This document shows positions 9,534 to 18,547 of a stretch of DNA of 64,000 nucleotides, one piece after another. The first letter of the stretch is position 1; each line of letters opens with the position of its first letter. Origin of the DNA: Acetobacterium sp965140355 (lineage in GTDB: Bacteria; Bacillota; Clostridia; Eubacteriales; Eubacteriaceae); assembly GCA_965140355.1 (NCBI GenBank), contig OZ223193.1:372001-436000 (forward strand), written 5' to 3'. The translations under genes were made by a program, and so were the position numbers. The notes under the pieces were generated by a model, which made no database searches, was not told where the DNA came from, and worked only from the letters and a program-made list of their open reading frames with translations.

Positions 9534-9561
9534 CCTTATGTGAAACCTTTTTATGTTGTCG

Positions 9562-9834
9562 TTATGAAACTAACAATCCGCCATCCGTTTCATTCTCATC
9601 TAGTAATACAATTTTTACACTTTGAGTTAAAAGATCGGAATAACTAAAAGACAACTTTTGTTCTTTTCTTTTATCCTCTTGAACTCGTACGGTAAAAATA
9701 CTGGGATAAGTGCTTTCAATTACCCCTTCTTTTTGGTAGAGTTTTTTCTTGCTTTTATGTGCTTCTAGTTTGACTCGTCTGCCCAGATAATTTTCCACCT
9801 CGCGTCTTATGTCCATAATGGTTGCTTTTGGCAT
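9562..9834 (-). CDS. veg: Veg family protein
   Basis: A 90-residue protein matching the short Veg family of Firmicutes, recognisable from DIRREVENYLGRRV near the N-terminus and the basic KSKKK segment. In Bacillus subtilis Veg is highly expressed and stimulates biofilm formation; its biochemical role is unsettled. An upstream GTG at 9843 is in frame, but the ATG at 9834 has the better-placed AGGTG site (six bases). A promoter lies 33 bases upstream. Confidence 0.85.
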   Translation of the reverse strand: MPKATIMDIRREVENYLGRRVKLEAHKSKKKLYQKEGVIESTYPSIFTVRVQEDKRKEQKLSFSYSDLLTQSVKIVLLDENETDGGLLVS

Positions 9835-9866
9835 GAACTTCACCTCTCTGTGGTTTTCTCTAGATT

Positions 9867-9895
9867 AGTATACCACAGATTTGAGATAAAGTAAA
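9867..9895 (-). promoter_or_regulatory. Promoter of veg
   Basis: On the minus strand TTTACT and TATACT are separated by 17 bases. The predicted transcript start is about 26 bases before the ATG. A CTGTGGT/ACCACAG inverted repeat (9848-9880) overlaps the -10 region. Confidence 0.55.
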
Positions 9896-10013
9896 ATTTT
9901 TTATTATAACAGGGGCTGTATTTTTTGTCAATATGTAATTTTGATTTTCGTTTACATTATGTATATCGTTTACATCTTCCCAACAACTTCGGTTCATTCC
10001 TATTTATTCTAAT

Positions 10014-10746
10014 TTAAGCTCTTTTCTTTTTCGCATTGGGATTCGGATCCGGTTTTTCATTAAAGATCGAATACATTTCCCGCCCATAACGCAAGGCATC
10101 AACAATCCGCATCGGTTTATGAATCCAAATAGCGTCCTCAAGCTTCGTAATCACTTTAAAGGATTCAAATCCCCAAGTGCATAAAACGGGCAGCATTCCG
10201 GCTCTGATTGCCGTTTCGTAATCAACCGTTGAATCTCCCACATAAAGACACTCCTCCGGTTTCAGCCCCATCTTTTGGGCTAATTGCAGGCTCACGGTAG
10301 GATTGGGTTTTCTTAATTCATCTTTTGTAAAACCAATCACATCGACATAATCATAGTCTTTAAACAAAACTTTTACCAATGATTTTGCCATTGCATCCGG
10401 CTTGTTTGTGCAAACACACCAGGGTAGATCATTTGCTTTTAAATAATCCAAAAGTTTTGTGATCTCGGCATACGGTTTCGTTTTTTTTTAGGTAGTTACG
10501 AGCATACTCGGCCGCCACCATCTCCGCCAGTTTATCAACAAAAGCCTCGTCATCGCGATATTTTTCCGGAAGGGCATCCCGAGTCAAATTTCGTAGTCCT
10601 TTTCCAATCAGTTTTTTTCCCTCTTCATAAGAATAGGTTGGAAATTGGTAATACTTCATGATGTCATTACAGGCGTCAATCAAGTCTTCCAGTGAATCAA
10701 TCAGAGTTCCGTCTAGATCAAAAATAATTCCTTTGTACTTATGCAT
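10014..10746 (-). pseudogene. HAD family phosphatase (Gph-like), frameshifted in an A9 run
   Basis: Two adjacent frames together make one HAD hydrolase of about 243 residues. The first frame (from 10746) has the nucleophile motif DLDGTLIDS at residues 10-18. The second (ending 10014) has the motif II threonine region (CVCTNKPDA), the lysine region and motif III (VGDSTVDYETA). The break is at nine consecutive A on the minus strand (plus 10481-10489). With eight A the frame continues as LKKTKPYAEITKLLDYLKAN. Such enzymes hydrolyse phosphoglycolate or similar small phosphates. It could be a real frameshift, a slippage-prone site or a sequencing error. The start has a GAGGAGG site. Confidence 0.8.
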
Positions 10747-10808
10747 CGTGTCCTCCTCATTCTAAATCAATGTTTTTTTATTATTATACCCTACTTTTGC
10801 TAAAAATT

Positions 10809-10837
10809 TTGTTTTTTTAATCGCTTTGGATTATAAT
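10809..10837 (+). promoter_or_regulatory. Promoter of the LUD-pheA operon
   Basis: TTGTTT and TATAAT are separated by exactly 17 bases. The predicted transcription start near 10844 excludes any start codon before it and so helps place the LUD start. Confidence 0.7.
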
Positions 10838-10867
10838 AAAGTTATTCTTTTCTCTGGAGGTATGATT

Positions 10868-11503
10868 TTGGGTTATAAAGAAGATAATTATCAGAATCTT
10901 AGTAAATCTTTAATTAAAAAAATGAGCAAACGAAATTTCGAGGGTTATTTTTGCAAAACCGCCAATGAAGCGTTAAATCTTGCATTGTCTTTGATTCCTG
11001 ACGGAGCCAGTGTGACCCATGGTGGTTCTGAATCAATCAAAGAAATTGGCCTGCTCGATGCCGTTAAAAATGGGAATTACCAATACATTGATCGCAGTCT
11101 GGCTAAAACCCAACGGGAAAAAAGAGCTGTTGTTGCCAAAGGAGTATTGGCCCATACCTTTCTTACTGGAACCAATGCCATTACAATGAATGGTGAACTG
11201 GTTAATGTCGATGGCTTTAGCAATCGGGTCGCCCTGATGTGTTTTGGTCCTGAACAGGTTATTATCCTTGCTGGTATTAACAAAGTTGTTGCCAATGTCG
11301 ATGCCGGCATTTATCGTGCTCAAAACAACGCCGCACCAATCAATGCCATTCGCTTAAACCGTAAAACGCCTTGCTACGAAACCGGTAATTGCGCTGATTG
11401 TCTGGCCGAAGATTGTATGTGCTCAAATATCGTGATCACCCGACACAACCCGATTCCCGGTCGAATCAAAATTATTCTGGTCGGCGAATCCTTAGGTTAT
11501 TAG
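10868..11503 (+). CDS. LUD domain protein (LutC-like)
   Basis: A 211-residue LUD-domain protein. This family includes LutC/YkgG, linked to lactate oxidation in other bacteria, but many members are of unknown role. The THGGSE and TGTNAIT segments are typical, and the C-terminus has a clustered cysteine motif (CYETGNCADCLAEDCMC) that may bind metal. The frame is open from 10826, but the promoter -10 element overlaps that point. The GGAGG at 10856-10860 is seven bases from a TTG at 10868 and only one base from the ATG at 10862, so I take the TTG. It precedes pheA by one base and is probably translated with it; no lutA or lutB is nearby. Confidence 0.8.
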   Translation: MGYKEDNYQNLSKSLIKKMSKRNFEGYFCKTANEALNLALSLIPDGASVTHGGSESIKEIGLLDAVKNGNYQYIDRSLAKTQREKRAVVAKGVLAHTFLTGTNAITMNGELVNVDGFSNRVALMCFGPEQVIILAGINKVVANVDAGIYRAQNNAAPINAIRLNRKTPCYETGNCADCLAEDCMCSNIVITRHNPIPGRIKIILVGESLGY

Positions 11504-11504
11504 A

Positions 11505-12404
11505 ATGACTACCCTTGATGCCTTAAACCAGGCCTTTTCAGTCTATCCGCAAACACTTAAACAGAAACCTCGGGTAGCTTATGCCGGTACCCAGGGTTCT
11601 TATGGCGAAGAAGCCAGTCTATCTTATTTTAAAAAGGATTGTCAGCTGTTCCCTTTTAAAACCTTTGAAGATGTCTTTATCGCTCTTAATGACGGAAATA
11701 TTGACTATGGTGTACTACCCATCGAAAACTCCTCTACGGGCTCGATTGCCGCCGTTTATGACTTACTTTCGCAGTATCAGTACTTTATTGTCGGTGAGCA
11801 GGAAATTCATGCTAGGCATTGTCTTTTAGCCCCAAAAGGAACAAGTCTTGCTTCCATTGAGGAAGTTTATTCCCACCCGCAGGGCTTTTCTCAATCGGAA
11901 GCGTTTCTCCGAGACTACCCCCAATGGAAATACATTCCCTACTATAACACAGCCATTGCGGCGGCCTATGTGGCCGAACAAAACAACCCCAAAATGGCGG
12001 CCATCGCCAGTAAGCAGGCCGGGGAAATCTATGATCTGGAAATTTTGGCCGAAAACATTAATTTCTCCCAGACCAATGTCACCCGATTTGTGATTATTTC
12101 TCGTAACATTGAGCTTTTTCAAGATCCCGGCCGAGTCAGCATTGCGTTTCATTTACCCCATCGTCCCGGAGCACTTTATGAAATTATCGGAATCTTTTCA
12201 GTCTTTTCACTGAATTTATGTAAGATTGAATCCCGACCGCTGTTAAAAGAAAACTGGGAGTATTTATTTTTTATTGACTTCACGGGTAATATTTCACAAA
12301 ATACCCTAACCAACCTGATTCCCATTATTCAGGAAAAGGTCGAATATTTTCAATTTCTAGGCTATTATCCACCATATTCTGAAAATAACGACACCGCACT
12401 TTAA
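11505..12404 (+). CDS. pheA: Prephenate dehydratase
   Basis: A 299-residue enzyme converting prephenate to phenylpyruvate in phenylalanine synthesis. The catalytic domain begins with VAYAGTQGSYGEEA (about residues 24-37) and includes PIENSSTGS and the NVTRF motif, a variant of the usual TxTRF. A C-terminal ACT domain (HRPGALYE and ESRP) indicates feedback inhibition by phenylalanine. The first about 20 residues are extra but too short for a chorismate mutase domain. The start is one base after the LUD stop codon, implying coupling. A strong terminator follows. Confidence 0.92.
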   Translation: MTTLDALNQAFSVYPQTLKQKPRVAYAGTQGSYGEEASLSYFKKDCQLFPFKTFEDVFIALNDGNIDYGVLPIENSSTGSIAAVYDLLSQYQYFIVGEQEIHARHCLLAPKGTSLASIEEVYSHPQGFSQSEAFLRDYPQWKYIPYYNTAIAAAYVAEQNNPKMAAIASKQAGEIYDLEILAENINFSQTNVTRFVIISRNIELFQDPGRVSIAFHLPHRPGALYEIIGIFSVFSLNLCKIESRPLLKENWEYLFFIDFTGNISQNTLTNLIPIIQEKVEYFQFLGYYPPYSENNDTAL

Positions 12405-12427
12405 CTTAAAGTCTTCTCATGACAAAT

Positions 12428-12479
12428 AAACCCCCGCTTTTTTGACCTTAAGCAGTCGTCGTTAAAGCGGGGGGTTTTT
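12428..12479. terminator. Terminator between pheA and the zinc-ribbon gene
   Basis: Long arms ACCCCCGCTTT and AAAGCGGGGGGT close an approximately 20-base loop, followed on the plus strand by TTTTTA. Convergent genes end on both sides, so it may serve both. Confidence 0.8.
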
Positions 12480-12480
12480 A

Positions 12481-12801
12481 TTAATCATAAAAGGCCATTT
12501 GCACCTGACCATTGGCATCTACTACCGGGCTATAATCATCAGAATGACAATTAGGACAGCGAGCTTTCGCCTTAATCCGATAATGCCCGTCACCACAGGT
12601 TCCGGCAATGGCTTCAACCTTTTCATTAAAGGAAAGGGTAACATCTTGGTTTTTTATTTTTTCGTTGATTTCTTCCTGTTGGATGGCTTTTTCTTCGCCA
12701 CAGCTATCGCAGTGGAGCAAGTAAAAATCCCGACCGCCACCTTCCCTGACTTCAAACTCGGTTTGACAGCGATTGCATCGCGCCTTAAATTGTCTGCCCA
12801 A
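12481..12801 (-). CDS. Small multi-zinc-ribbon protein
   Basis: A 106-residue protein with cysteine pairs at CNRC, CDSCG and CPNC plus a CGDGHY segment, consistent with two zinc-binding ribbons. I do not recognise a specific family or function. It starts at a TTG eight bases after a GGAGG site, 20 bases downstream of the flagellin gene on the same strand, and so may share the flagellin transcript. Confidence 0.65.
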   Translation of the reverse strand: MGRQFKARCNRCQTEFEVREGGGRDFYLLHCDSCGEEKAIQQEEINEKIKNQDVTLSFNEKVEAIAGTCGDGHYRIKAKARCPNCHSDDYSPVVDANGQVQMAFYD

Positions 12802-12821
12802 TTTTACCGCCTCCTATTTAT

Positions 12822-14573
12822 TTAAGCTAATAACTGCAAAATACTCTGTGGTTGCTGGTTGGCCTGAGCTAACATCGACTGTGCCGCCTGCTGCAAAATA
12901 TTATTTTTGGTAAAATTCATCATCTCTTTAGCCATATCGACGTCGCGGATTCGAGATTCTGACGATGACAGGTTTTCCGACGATGTTTCTAAATTTTTGA
13001 TCGAATGTTCCAATCGGTTCTGATAGGCACCCAGCCGGGACCGTTCAGCTGAAACCATGTTAATCGCCGAATCGCACGATGAAATAGCAGCATTAGCCGA
13101 TGTGTTGCTGTCCACCTTTAAACTATCAATCCCCAAGGCTGCCACCCGCATATCGCTGGTTTGAATCGCCATGGTCTGACCAGTATTGGCCCCAACTTGG
13201 ATTGAAAAAGACTGTGCTACCGCATCAGCCAGATTCGGCCAAGTAATATTAAACCCAGTCATCGGCTGATCCACTTCAGGATCCCCAGGTGTTTCTGCCA
13301 TAATAGTTTCGGCTGTTTTAGCCGCACCTCCAGCCGCCTCTGAACCAGTTGCTGAACCAGTATCCACTTCAGCCCCAGCCGTCAATACAATACCCGTTGT
13401 TGCCGTTAAATTACCCGTGTTAACATTTGCTTTAAATTGCGCAATCATCGTTGCCGAACTATTAAAGCTTAATCCGCCATGCGCTGCTTTCATCGCTGCC
13501 AAAGCATCATCCAAATTTTCGGTCGAATTTGCCGCCAAATAAGTAGTTACTTCGTTAATTCCGGTTCCACCATTAAGACGGATCTGCTTATCCAGATACC
13601 GCACTGCTAAGTAACCCGATCCATAATCATTAGAATTCCCATTCCAGTCAGCTTCAGAACCGGTACCAATATTATCACGGACTGCCTCAATCGAACCAAG
13701 TGATGCGATGGCCGATTCCAGTCGTTCATCACCGCCATGGGTAAATTCAGCTATCCCTTCAGTAAACCAGGTTGATAAATCCCCAAAATTCATCGTCGTC
13801 ATCATCACCGCATGGGTAATTTCATGGGCAATAACCCGATCCACATATTGCGGATAGGTTCCCCCATCTTCAGTATCAGTCGGCTGAGAATAAGCCATAT
13901 TAATTTTCAGTGTCAAATTTGATCCCTTTCCGGTAATATCTGATTTTCCAACCGTATCTCCCGGAACTGATGTAAAACTACCTACCACCATCGCCGCATA
14001 AGAGCTTGACGAATCAGTGACAAACTCAACTGCCATATCAATCCCACTGGCGGTTAATCCATAACTATTTGTTACCAGCGTTTCGGCATCGCTCAACCAC
14101 CACTTTTTAAGACTGGAAATGAGATTTTGCTGATCCGATACACTCATTGAAGCATTTCCCTGATTGAGCAATTTTTTTGTATTAAACTCGGTGTCATTGC
14201 CAATCCGGTCGACCTCTTTAGTCAGTTGATCGATTTCGCGTTGAATTGATTCCCGATCTGCCATCACATTGGTATCATTGGCTGCCTGGACCGAGAGCTC
14301 ACGAATCCGCTGTATCAGGGAATGCGTCTCATTTAAAGCCCCCTCAGCTGTTTGAATCAGTGCGATACCATCTTGAGCATTAGCGCCAGCCTGATCAAGA
14401 CCGCGAATCTGCCCCCGCATTTTTTCGGAAATCGCTAATCCGGCGGCATTATCTCCGGCTCGGTTGATACGCTGACCAGAGGACAGTTTTTCTAATGACT
14501 TACTGACTTGGTTGCTATTGCTACTCATTTTTTGGTAAGTATTCAAAGCTGCAATATTATGGTTAATTCTCAT
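12822..14573 (-). CDS. Flagellin with an inserted metallopeptidase domain (flagellinolysin type)
   Basis: A 583-residue flagellin. Residues 1-140 are a conventional D0/D1 N-terminus (MRINHNIAAL start, NRAGDNAAGLAISEKMRGQ, NDTEFNTKKLLN). The last about 120 residues are a conventional C-terminus ending in SILQLLA. The hypervariable middle (about 145-400) holds a zinc peptidase: HEITH at 250-254 and, 18-22 residues later, a TEGIAEF segment supplying a third ligand glutamate (E272, or E276). This matches the described flagellinolysin family, in which filaments carry thousands of proteolytic subunits. The gene has an excellent AAAGGAGGTG site. The host would be motile with enzymatic flagella if it is expressed. 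Confidence 0.88.
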   Translation of the reverse strand: MRINHNIAALNTYQKMSSNSNQVSKSLEKLSSGQRINRAGDNAAGLAISEKMRGQIRGLDQAGANAQDGIALIQTAEGALNETHSLIQRIRELSVQAANDTNVMADRESIQREIDQLTKEVDRIGNDTEFNTKKLLNQGNASMSVSDQQNLISSLKKWWLSDAETLVTNSYGLTASGIDMAVEFVTDSSSSYAAMVVGSFTSVPGDTVGKSDITGKGSNLTLKINMAYSQPTDTEDGGTYPQYVDRVIAHEITHAVMMTTMNFGDLSTWFTEGIAEFTHGGDERLESAIASLGSIEAVRDNIGTGSEADWNGNSNDYGSGYLAVRYLDKQIRLNGGTGINEVTTYLAANSTENLDDALAAMKAAHGGLSFNSSATMIAQFKANVNTGNLTATTGIVLTAGAEVDTGSATGSEAAGGAAKTAETIMAETPGDPEVDQPMTGFNITWPNLADAVAQSFSIQVGANTGQTMAIQTSDMRVAALGIDSLKVDSNTSANAAISSCDSAINMVSAERSRLGAYQNRLEHSIKNLETSSENLSSSESRIRDVDMAKEMMNFTKNNILQQAAQSMLAQANQQPQSILQLLA

Positions 14574-14707
14574 TTTTCACCTCCTTTCCGTCCCCTCTTT
14601 TTTTATTTCTTCACACTATTTTTCTTTACTTCAAGGCTGTGTTTATATCTTGACGTATTCTCGCCTTTTTTAATCTCTGACCACCAACTCCCCAGTCTCT
14701 AAATTTT

Positions 14708-14750
14708 AAGAATAACGTTTTATATTGATAACTTTTTTTTCGTTATTCTT
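14708..14750. repeat. Inverted repeat in the flagellin 5' region
   Basis: AAGAATAACG and CGTTATTCTT pair perfectly across 23 bases, about 135 bases before the flagellin start. It may be an operator or a 5' UTR stem. I could not place a convincing sigma-28 promoter. The rest of 14574-14930 is AT-rich with no gene. Confidence 0.4.
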
Positions 14751-14930
14751 TGAATTTAGCGTAATTATTCATTTGATATCCGGTTTTAGTCACCCACTTT
14801 CTTAATTCGTCTTTTATAATATATCGATCAATTCCCAATAATCTTTAGTTTTTTTAGTAAATATTGACATTTGCTAAAAAATCAATAAACGCTTAGCTTT
14901 TTTAGATTTCTTTTTATCATATCCCCAAAT

Positions 14931-14970
14931 AAAAAAACTGATAGCACAAAACGCACTATCAGTTTTTTTT
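14931..14970 (-). terminator. Terminator of ileS
   Basis: The stem ACTGATAG/CTATCAGT is extended by A7 on one side and T8 on the other, located 19 bases after the ileS stop. Confidence 0.88.
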
Positions 14971-14988
14971 AATTAGCTCTTATTTTTT

Positions 14989-17900
14989 CTATTTTTTTGT
15001 TAATTCAATCCCGGTATCGTGTCCATTGAGATTAAATACTTCCCCTACTCCAGCTTTGATGGTAATGTTATCCGCCAGCGTTTCGGTTTTAATAAAATCG
15101 GTATAAATTGCAATCGCCCGATCCATCACTTCATCACTACTGTAACTAATATCAATGCGGTCCATCACTTCATAACCATTGGATTTTCGCAGCTGCTGAA
15201 TTCGGGAAACAAATTCTCTGGCATACCCTTCATCCAGTAAATCCTGATCAAGACTGGTATCCAGAATAATAAACTTATTGTTGAACATCTGAACATTGAA
15301 GCCTTCTTTAGCCGAAATCCGGATATCGATGAAATCTTTACGTAGTTCCAGGCTTTCCCCATCCAGTTCTATCACCAAACTATCGTCAGCTTCCAACTTG
15401 GCCACGACTTCGCTGGCTTCGACGGATGCCAATGCTTTGCCTAACAGCTTAACATTTTTGCCCAACACCGGACCCGCTACCTTAAAGTCCGGTTTTAAAG
15501 TATAGTTCATAAAATCGCCAAGGTTGTCTTCAAAAACGACCGCTTTAATGTTTAGTTCCTCTTCAATCAGAACACAGAGGTCACCCAGAGTTTCCCGGTA
15601 TTTGCCATCGACAATAATTTTCGACAGTGGTTGCCGCACTTTAATCTGCGCCTCTTCTCGAGCTCCCCGGCCCAAGCTGACTAATTCTCTAACTAAGTCC
15701 ATCGGTGCTTCAATAGCATCTAGAATCAGTGCTTCATTGGCCGTCGGATAATCGGCCAGATGAACCGAAACGCCATCGGTCAATTTTTGGTACAATTCCT
15801 CCGTTATATAAGGCGCAAAAGGAGCACATAAACGAACAATCCCTTCCAATACTTCCCAGGTGGTGTTATAAACGGCTTTTTTGTCATCGGTCAGTTCGGT
15901 ACCCCAGAAACGACGGCGATTACGGCGGATATACCAATTGGATAAATCTTCGTTAACAAAGTTTTGAATTTTCTTGACCGCTTTGGTTAAATCAAAAACT
16001 TCCATCTCAACTCTTACTTCTTTAATCAAACGATTATATTTAGACAAAATCCAGGCATCAATTTCCGGACGTTGCGCATAAGGGATAAAAAACTCGCGCG
16101 GATCAATGTTATCGGTATTGGCATACAATGCAAAAAAATGATAGGTGTTTTTGAGGGTATTAAAAAATTTACTTTGTACTTCTTTGATGCCCTTGACATC
16201 AAAACGCGTCGGTGTCCATGCTGGTGAGACATATAACAGATACCAACGCAAGGCGTCAGCACCATATTCTTCAAACAATTCGAAGGGATTAACGGTGTTT
16301 CCTTTGCTTTTAGACATCTTTTGGCCTTCGGCATCAAGGATCAGATCATTGACCAATACTTTTTTGTAAGGCGCTTTCCCGGTTACAAAAGAAGAAATTG
16401 CCAGCAATGAATAGAACCAGCCGCGGGTCTGATCGATTCCTTCACAGATAAAATCAGCCGGAAATTGTTCTTCCCACCGTTCTTTATTTTCAAAGGGATA
16501 GTGATATTGGGCAAAAGGCATCGAGCCGGAATCAAACCAGCAATCAATCACGTCTTTGACACGGGTCATTGTTTTACCGCAATCCGGACAAACAAAATGA
16601 ACATCATCAACATAAGGACGGTGCAGTTCAATACTTTCGTCAATATCTTCAACCGCCCGATCAACCAGTTCTTTGCGGGAACCAACGGTTTCCAGCTTTC
16701 CACATTCGTCACAACGCCAGACTGGCAACGGTGTTCCCCAATAACGCGTTCGGGAAATCGCCCAGTCATTAAGATTTTCAAGCCAGTTGCCAAAACGTTT
16801 TTCACCGATAAAATCTGGATACCATTCGACCCCATTATTGTTTTCAATGAGACGATCTTTTATTTTTGTCATTTCCAGATACCAGCTTGGTTTAGCATAA
16901 TAAAGTAACGGAGTTTTACAACGCCAACAATGAGGATAGTTATGCAGCATCTTTTCTTTTTTAAATAACTTTCCTTCAGCTTTCAACCATTTGATAATGT
17001 CCAGATCAGCATCAATGACAAATTGCCCTTTCCAAGGGGTATCAGTATATTTTCCATCTTCAGCGACTGGCTGCAATACCGGCAAACCATACTGACGGCC
17101 AACCTTATAATCATCTTCCCCAAAAGCTGGGGAAATATGAACAATTCCAGTTCCATCTTCGGTCGTGACATAATCAGCGCAGGTGACAAAAAAGGCCTTC
17201 TTATCAGGCTTAACAAAAGGCATCAGCTGGTCATATTCAACATATTCCAGTGCCGCCCCTTTCATTTCCGCCAGAATTTCGTAATCGTCACCTAATAATT
17301 TAGGTGCTAAAACTTTGGCGCAAATATACACCGTATCCTTGCTCCTGGCTTTAATATAATCAGCCTCCGGGTGTACTGCCAATGCCACATTGGCTGCCAG
17401 CGTCCAAGGGGTTGTCGTCCAAACCAGAAAGTATTCATCGGCATCTTTGCGTTTAAACGCCACCACCACGGTATTGCTTTTTATTTCCTGATAACCCTGC
17501 GCGACCTCATGAGATGCCAGACCGGTTCCGCAACGCGGACAATACGGCATAATCTTGTGCCCTTCATAAAGAAAACCTTCTTTGTTAAATTTATCCAGAA
17601 TCCACCAGACGGATTCAATATAATTATTATCTAACGTAATATAAGGATCTTCCATATCAATGAAATACCCCATTTTGCGACTCATTTCTTTCCATTGGCC
17701 TTCATAATTAAAGACCGATTCTTTGCATTTTTCATTAAACTTATCAATGCCATAGGCTTCAATTTCCGGTTTACTGGATAATCCCAGTTGTTTTTCAACT
17801 TCAATTTCTACCGGTAACCCATGCGTATCCCAACCGCCCTTACGAAGCACCCGATAACCATCCATGACCTTATATTTACAAACGGTATCTTTTAACGTTC

Positions 17901-18087
17901 GTGCCAGTACATGATGAATCCCGGGACGGCCATTCGCCGTTGGGGGACCTTCATAAAACACAAAATTTTCGTTTCCTTCTCGATGATCAATTGTTTTCTG
18001 TAAAAGATTCATCGCTTCCCATTGTTTTGAGATTGTATCTTCCCGTTCGCCAATCGCGCCTTCGATTAATGTCTTAAACTGTGCCAA
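14989..18087 (-). CDS. ileS: Isoleucyl-tRNA synthetase, type 2 with GIHH signature
   Basis: A 1032-residue class I synthetase that charges tRNA-Ile. The HIGH-type motif reads GIHH (residues 56-59, within GRPGIHHVLAR) and the KMSKS motif is intact (GQKMSKSKGN). CPRCGTGLASHEVAQG marks the IleRS2 (eukaryote-like) branch, and the long C-terminal extension lacks the bacterial IleRS1 zinc finger. Type 2 enzymes are associated with natural mupirocin resistance, and a GxHH swap of the HxGH motif has been linked to extreme resistance. It starts at a TTG seven bases after GGAGG. Expression is controlled by the T-box leader at 18151-18387. Confidence 0.93.
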   Translation of the reverse strand: MAQFKTLIEGAIGEREDTISKQWEAMNLLQKTIDHREGNENFVFYEGPPTANGRPGIHHVLARTLKDTVCKYKVMDGYRVLRKGGWDTHGLPVEIEVEKQLGLSSKPEIEAYGIDKFNEKCKESVFNYEGQWKEMSRKMGYFIDMEDPYITLDNNYIESVWWILDKFNKEGFLYEGHKIMPYCPRCGTGLASHEVAQGYQEIKSNTVVVAFKRKDADEYFLVWTTTPWTLAANVALAVHPEADYIKARSKDTVYICAKVLAPKLLGDDYEILAEMKGAALEYVEYDQLMPFVKPDKKAFFVTCADYVTTEDGTGIVHISPAFGEDDYKVGRQYGLPVLQPVAEDGKYTDTPWKGQFVIDADLDIIKWLKAEGKLFKKEKMLHNYPHCWRCKTPLLYYAKPSWYLEMTKIKDRLIENNNGVEWYPDFIGEKRFGNWLENLNDWAISRTRYWGTPLPVWRCDECGKLETVGSRKELVDRAVEDIDESIELHRPYVDDVHFVCPDCGKTMTRVKDVIDCWFDSGSMPFAQYHYPFENKERWEEQFPADFICEGIDQTRGWFYSLLAISSFVTGKAPYKKVLVNDLILDAEGQKMSKSKGNTVNPFELFEEYGADALRWYLLYVSPAWTPTRFDVKGIKEVQSKFFNTLKNTYHFFALYANTDNIDPREFFIPYAQRPEIDAWILSKYNRLIKEVRVEMEVFDLTKAVKKIQNFVNEDLSNWYIRRNRRRFWGTELTDDKKAVYNTTWEVLEGIVRLCAPFAPYITEELYQKLTDGVSVHLADYPTANEALILDAIEAPMDLVRELVSLGRGAREEAQIKVRQPLSKIIVDGKYRETLGDLCVLIEEELNIKAVVFEDNLGDFMNYTLKPDFKVAGPVLGKNVKLLGKALASVEASEVVAKLEADDSLVIELDGESLELRKDFIDIRISAKEGFNVQMFNNKFIILDTSLDQDLLDEGYAREFVSRIQQLRKSNGYEVMDRIDISYSSDEVMDRAIAIYTDFIKTETLADNITIKAGVGEVFNLNGHDTGIELTKK

Positions 18088-18150
18088 ATTTCTACCTCCA
18101 TTAAGTCTCTTTGTTTTTATTAAAATGAATGCGTTAAATAAACATAAGTG

Positions 18151-18387
18151 GACAAAAAAAGCCCCTTGAAAAAATCCAAGGGACGAAAAATCGCGGTACC
18201 ACCCAAGTTGGCAACATTGCCCACTCTTATGAATTTAACGATTCCCCGAGATTTCCTACTGTGACCATTTCAGAAATCCTATTCAAAGGTGATCTCTTTG
18301 AGGTATCTTTTAATAATCTTTCACCATCCGATTATCTCTCTGTTAAAGCTTAGCCCAAAGCGTCCTTGTCATTACATTTAATCTGCT
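18151..18387 (-). ncRNA. T-box leader (Ile) of ileS
   Basis: Read on the minus strand, the leader has a specifier AUC (plus 18291-18293) in the context GAG-AUC-ACC. It has the T-box antiterminator sequence GGGTGGTACCGCG (about 18193-18205) and an intrinsic terminator (CCCTTGGA/TCAAGGG stem plus T7, 18154-18182). Uncharged tRNA-Ile would stabilise the antiterminator and permit ileS transcription. The AUC specifier agrees with the downstream gene. Confidence 0.93.
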
Positions 18388-18393
18388 TATTTT

Positions 18394-18422
18394 GTTATAA
18401 TGTTTACAAGTAAAAATGTCTG
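18394..18422 (-). promoter_or_regulatory. Promoter of the ileS T-box leader
   Basis: On the minus strand CAGACA and TATAAC are separated by 17 bases, placing the transcript start near 18387. Confidence 0.5.
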
Positions 18423-18474
18423 TTACATATTTTATCCAATATCCTTAATAAAATCAAGTTTTTTGGAATCTTTA

Positions 18475-18503
18475 TTCAAAAACTTAAGAATATCGGGTAT
18501 AAT
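18475..18503 (+). promoter_or_regulatory. Promoter of the 18548 gene
   Basis: TTCAAA and TATAAT are separated by 17 bases, about 45 bases before the start codon. Confidence 0.6.
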
Positions 18504-18547
18504 AAACATATCAGTTTAATCTCTGAAAAATACAAAAGGAGTTCACT

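Noticed and set aside
10826..10867. Longer LUD protein starting at the TTG at 10826
   Set aside because: A promoter with a TATAAT at 10832-10837 overlaps that region, so the transcript begins after that codon.
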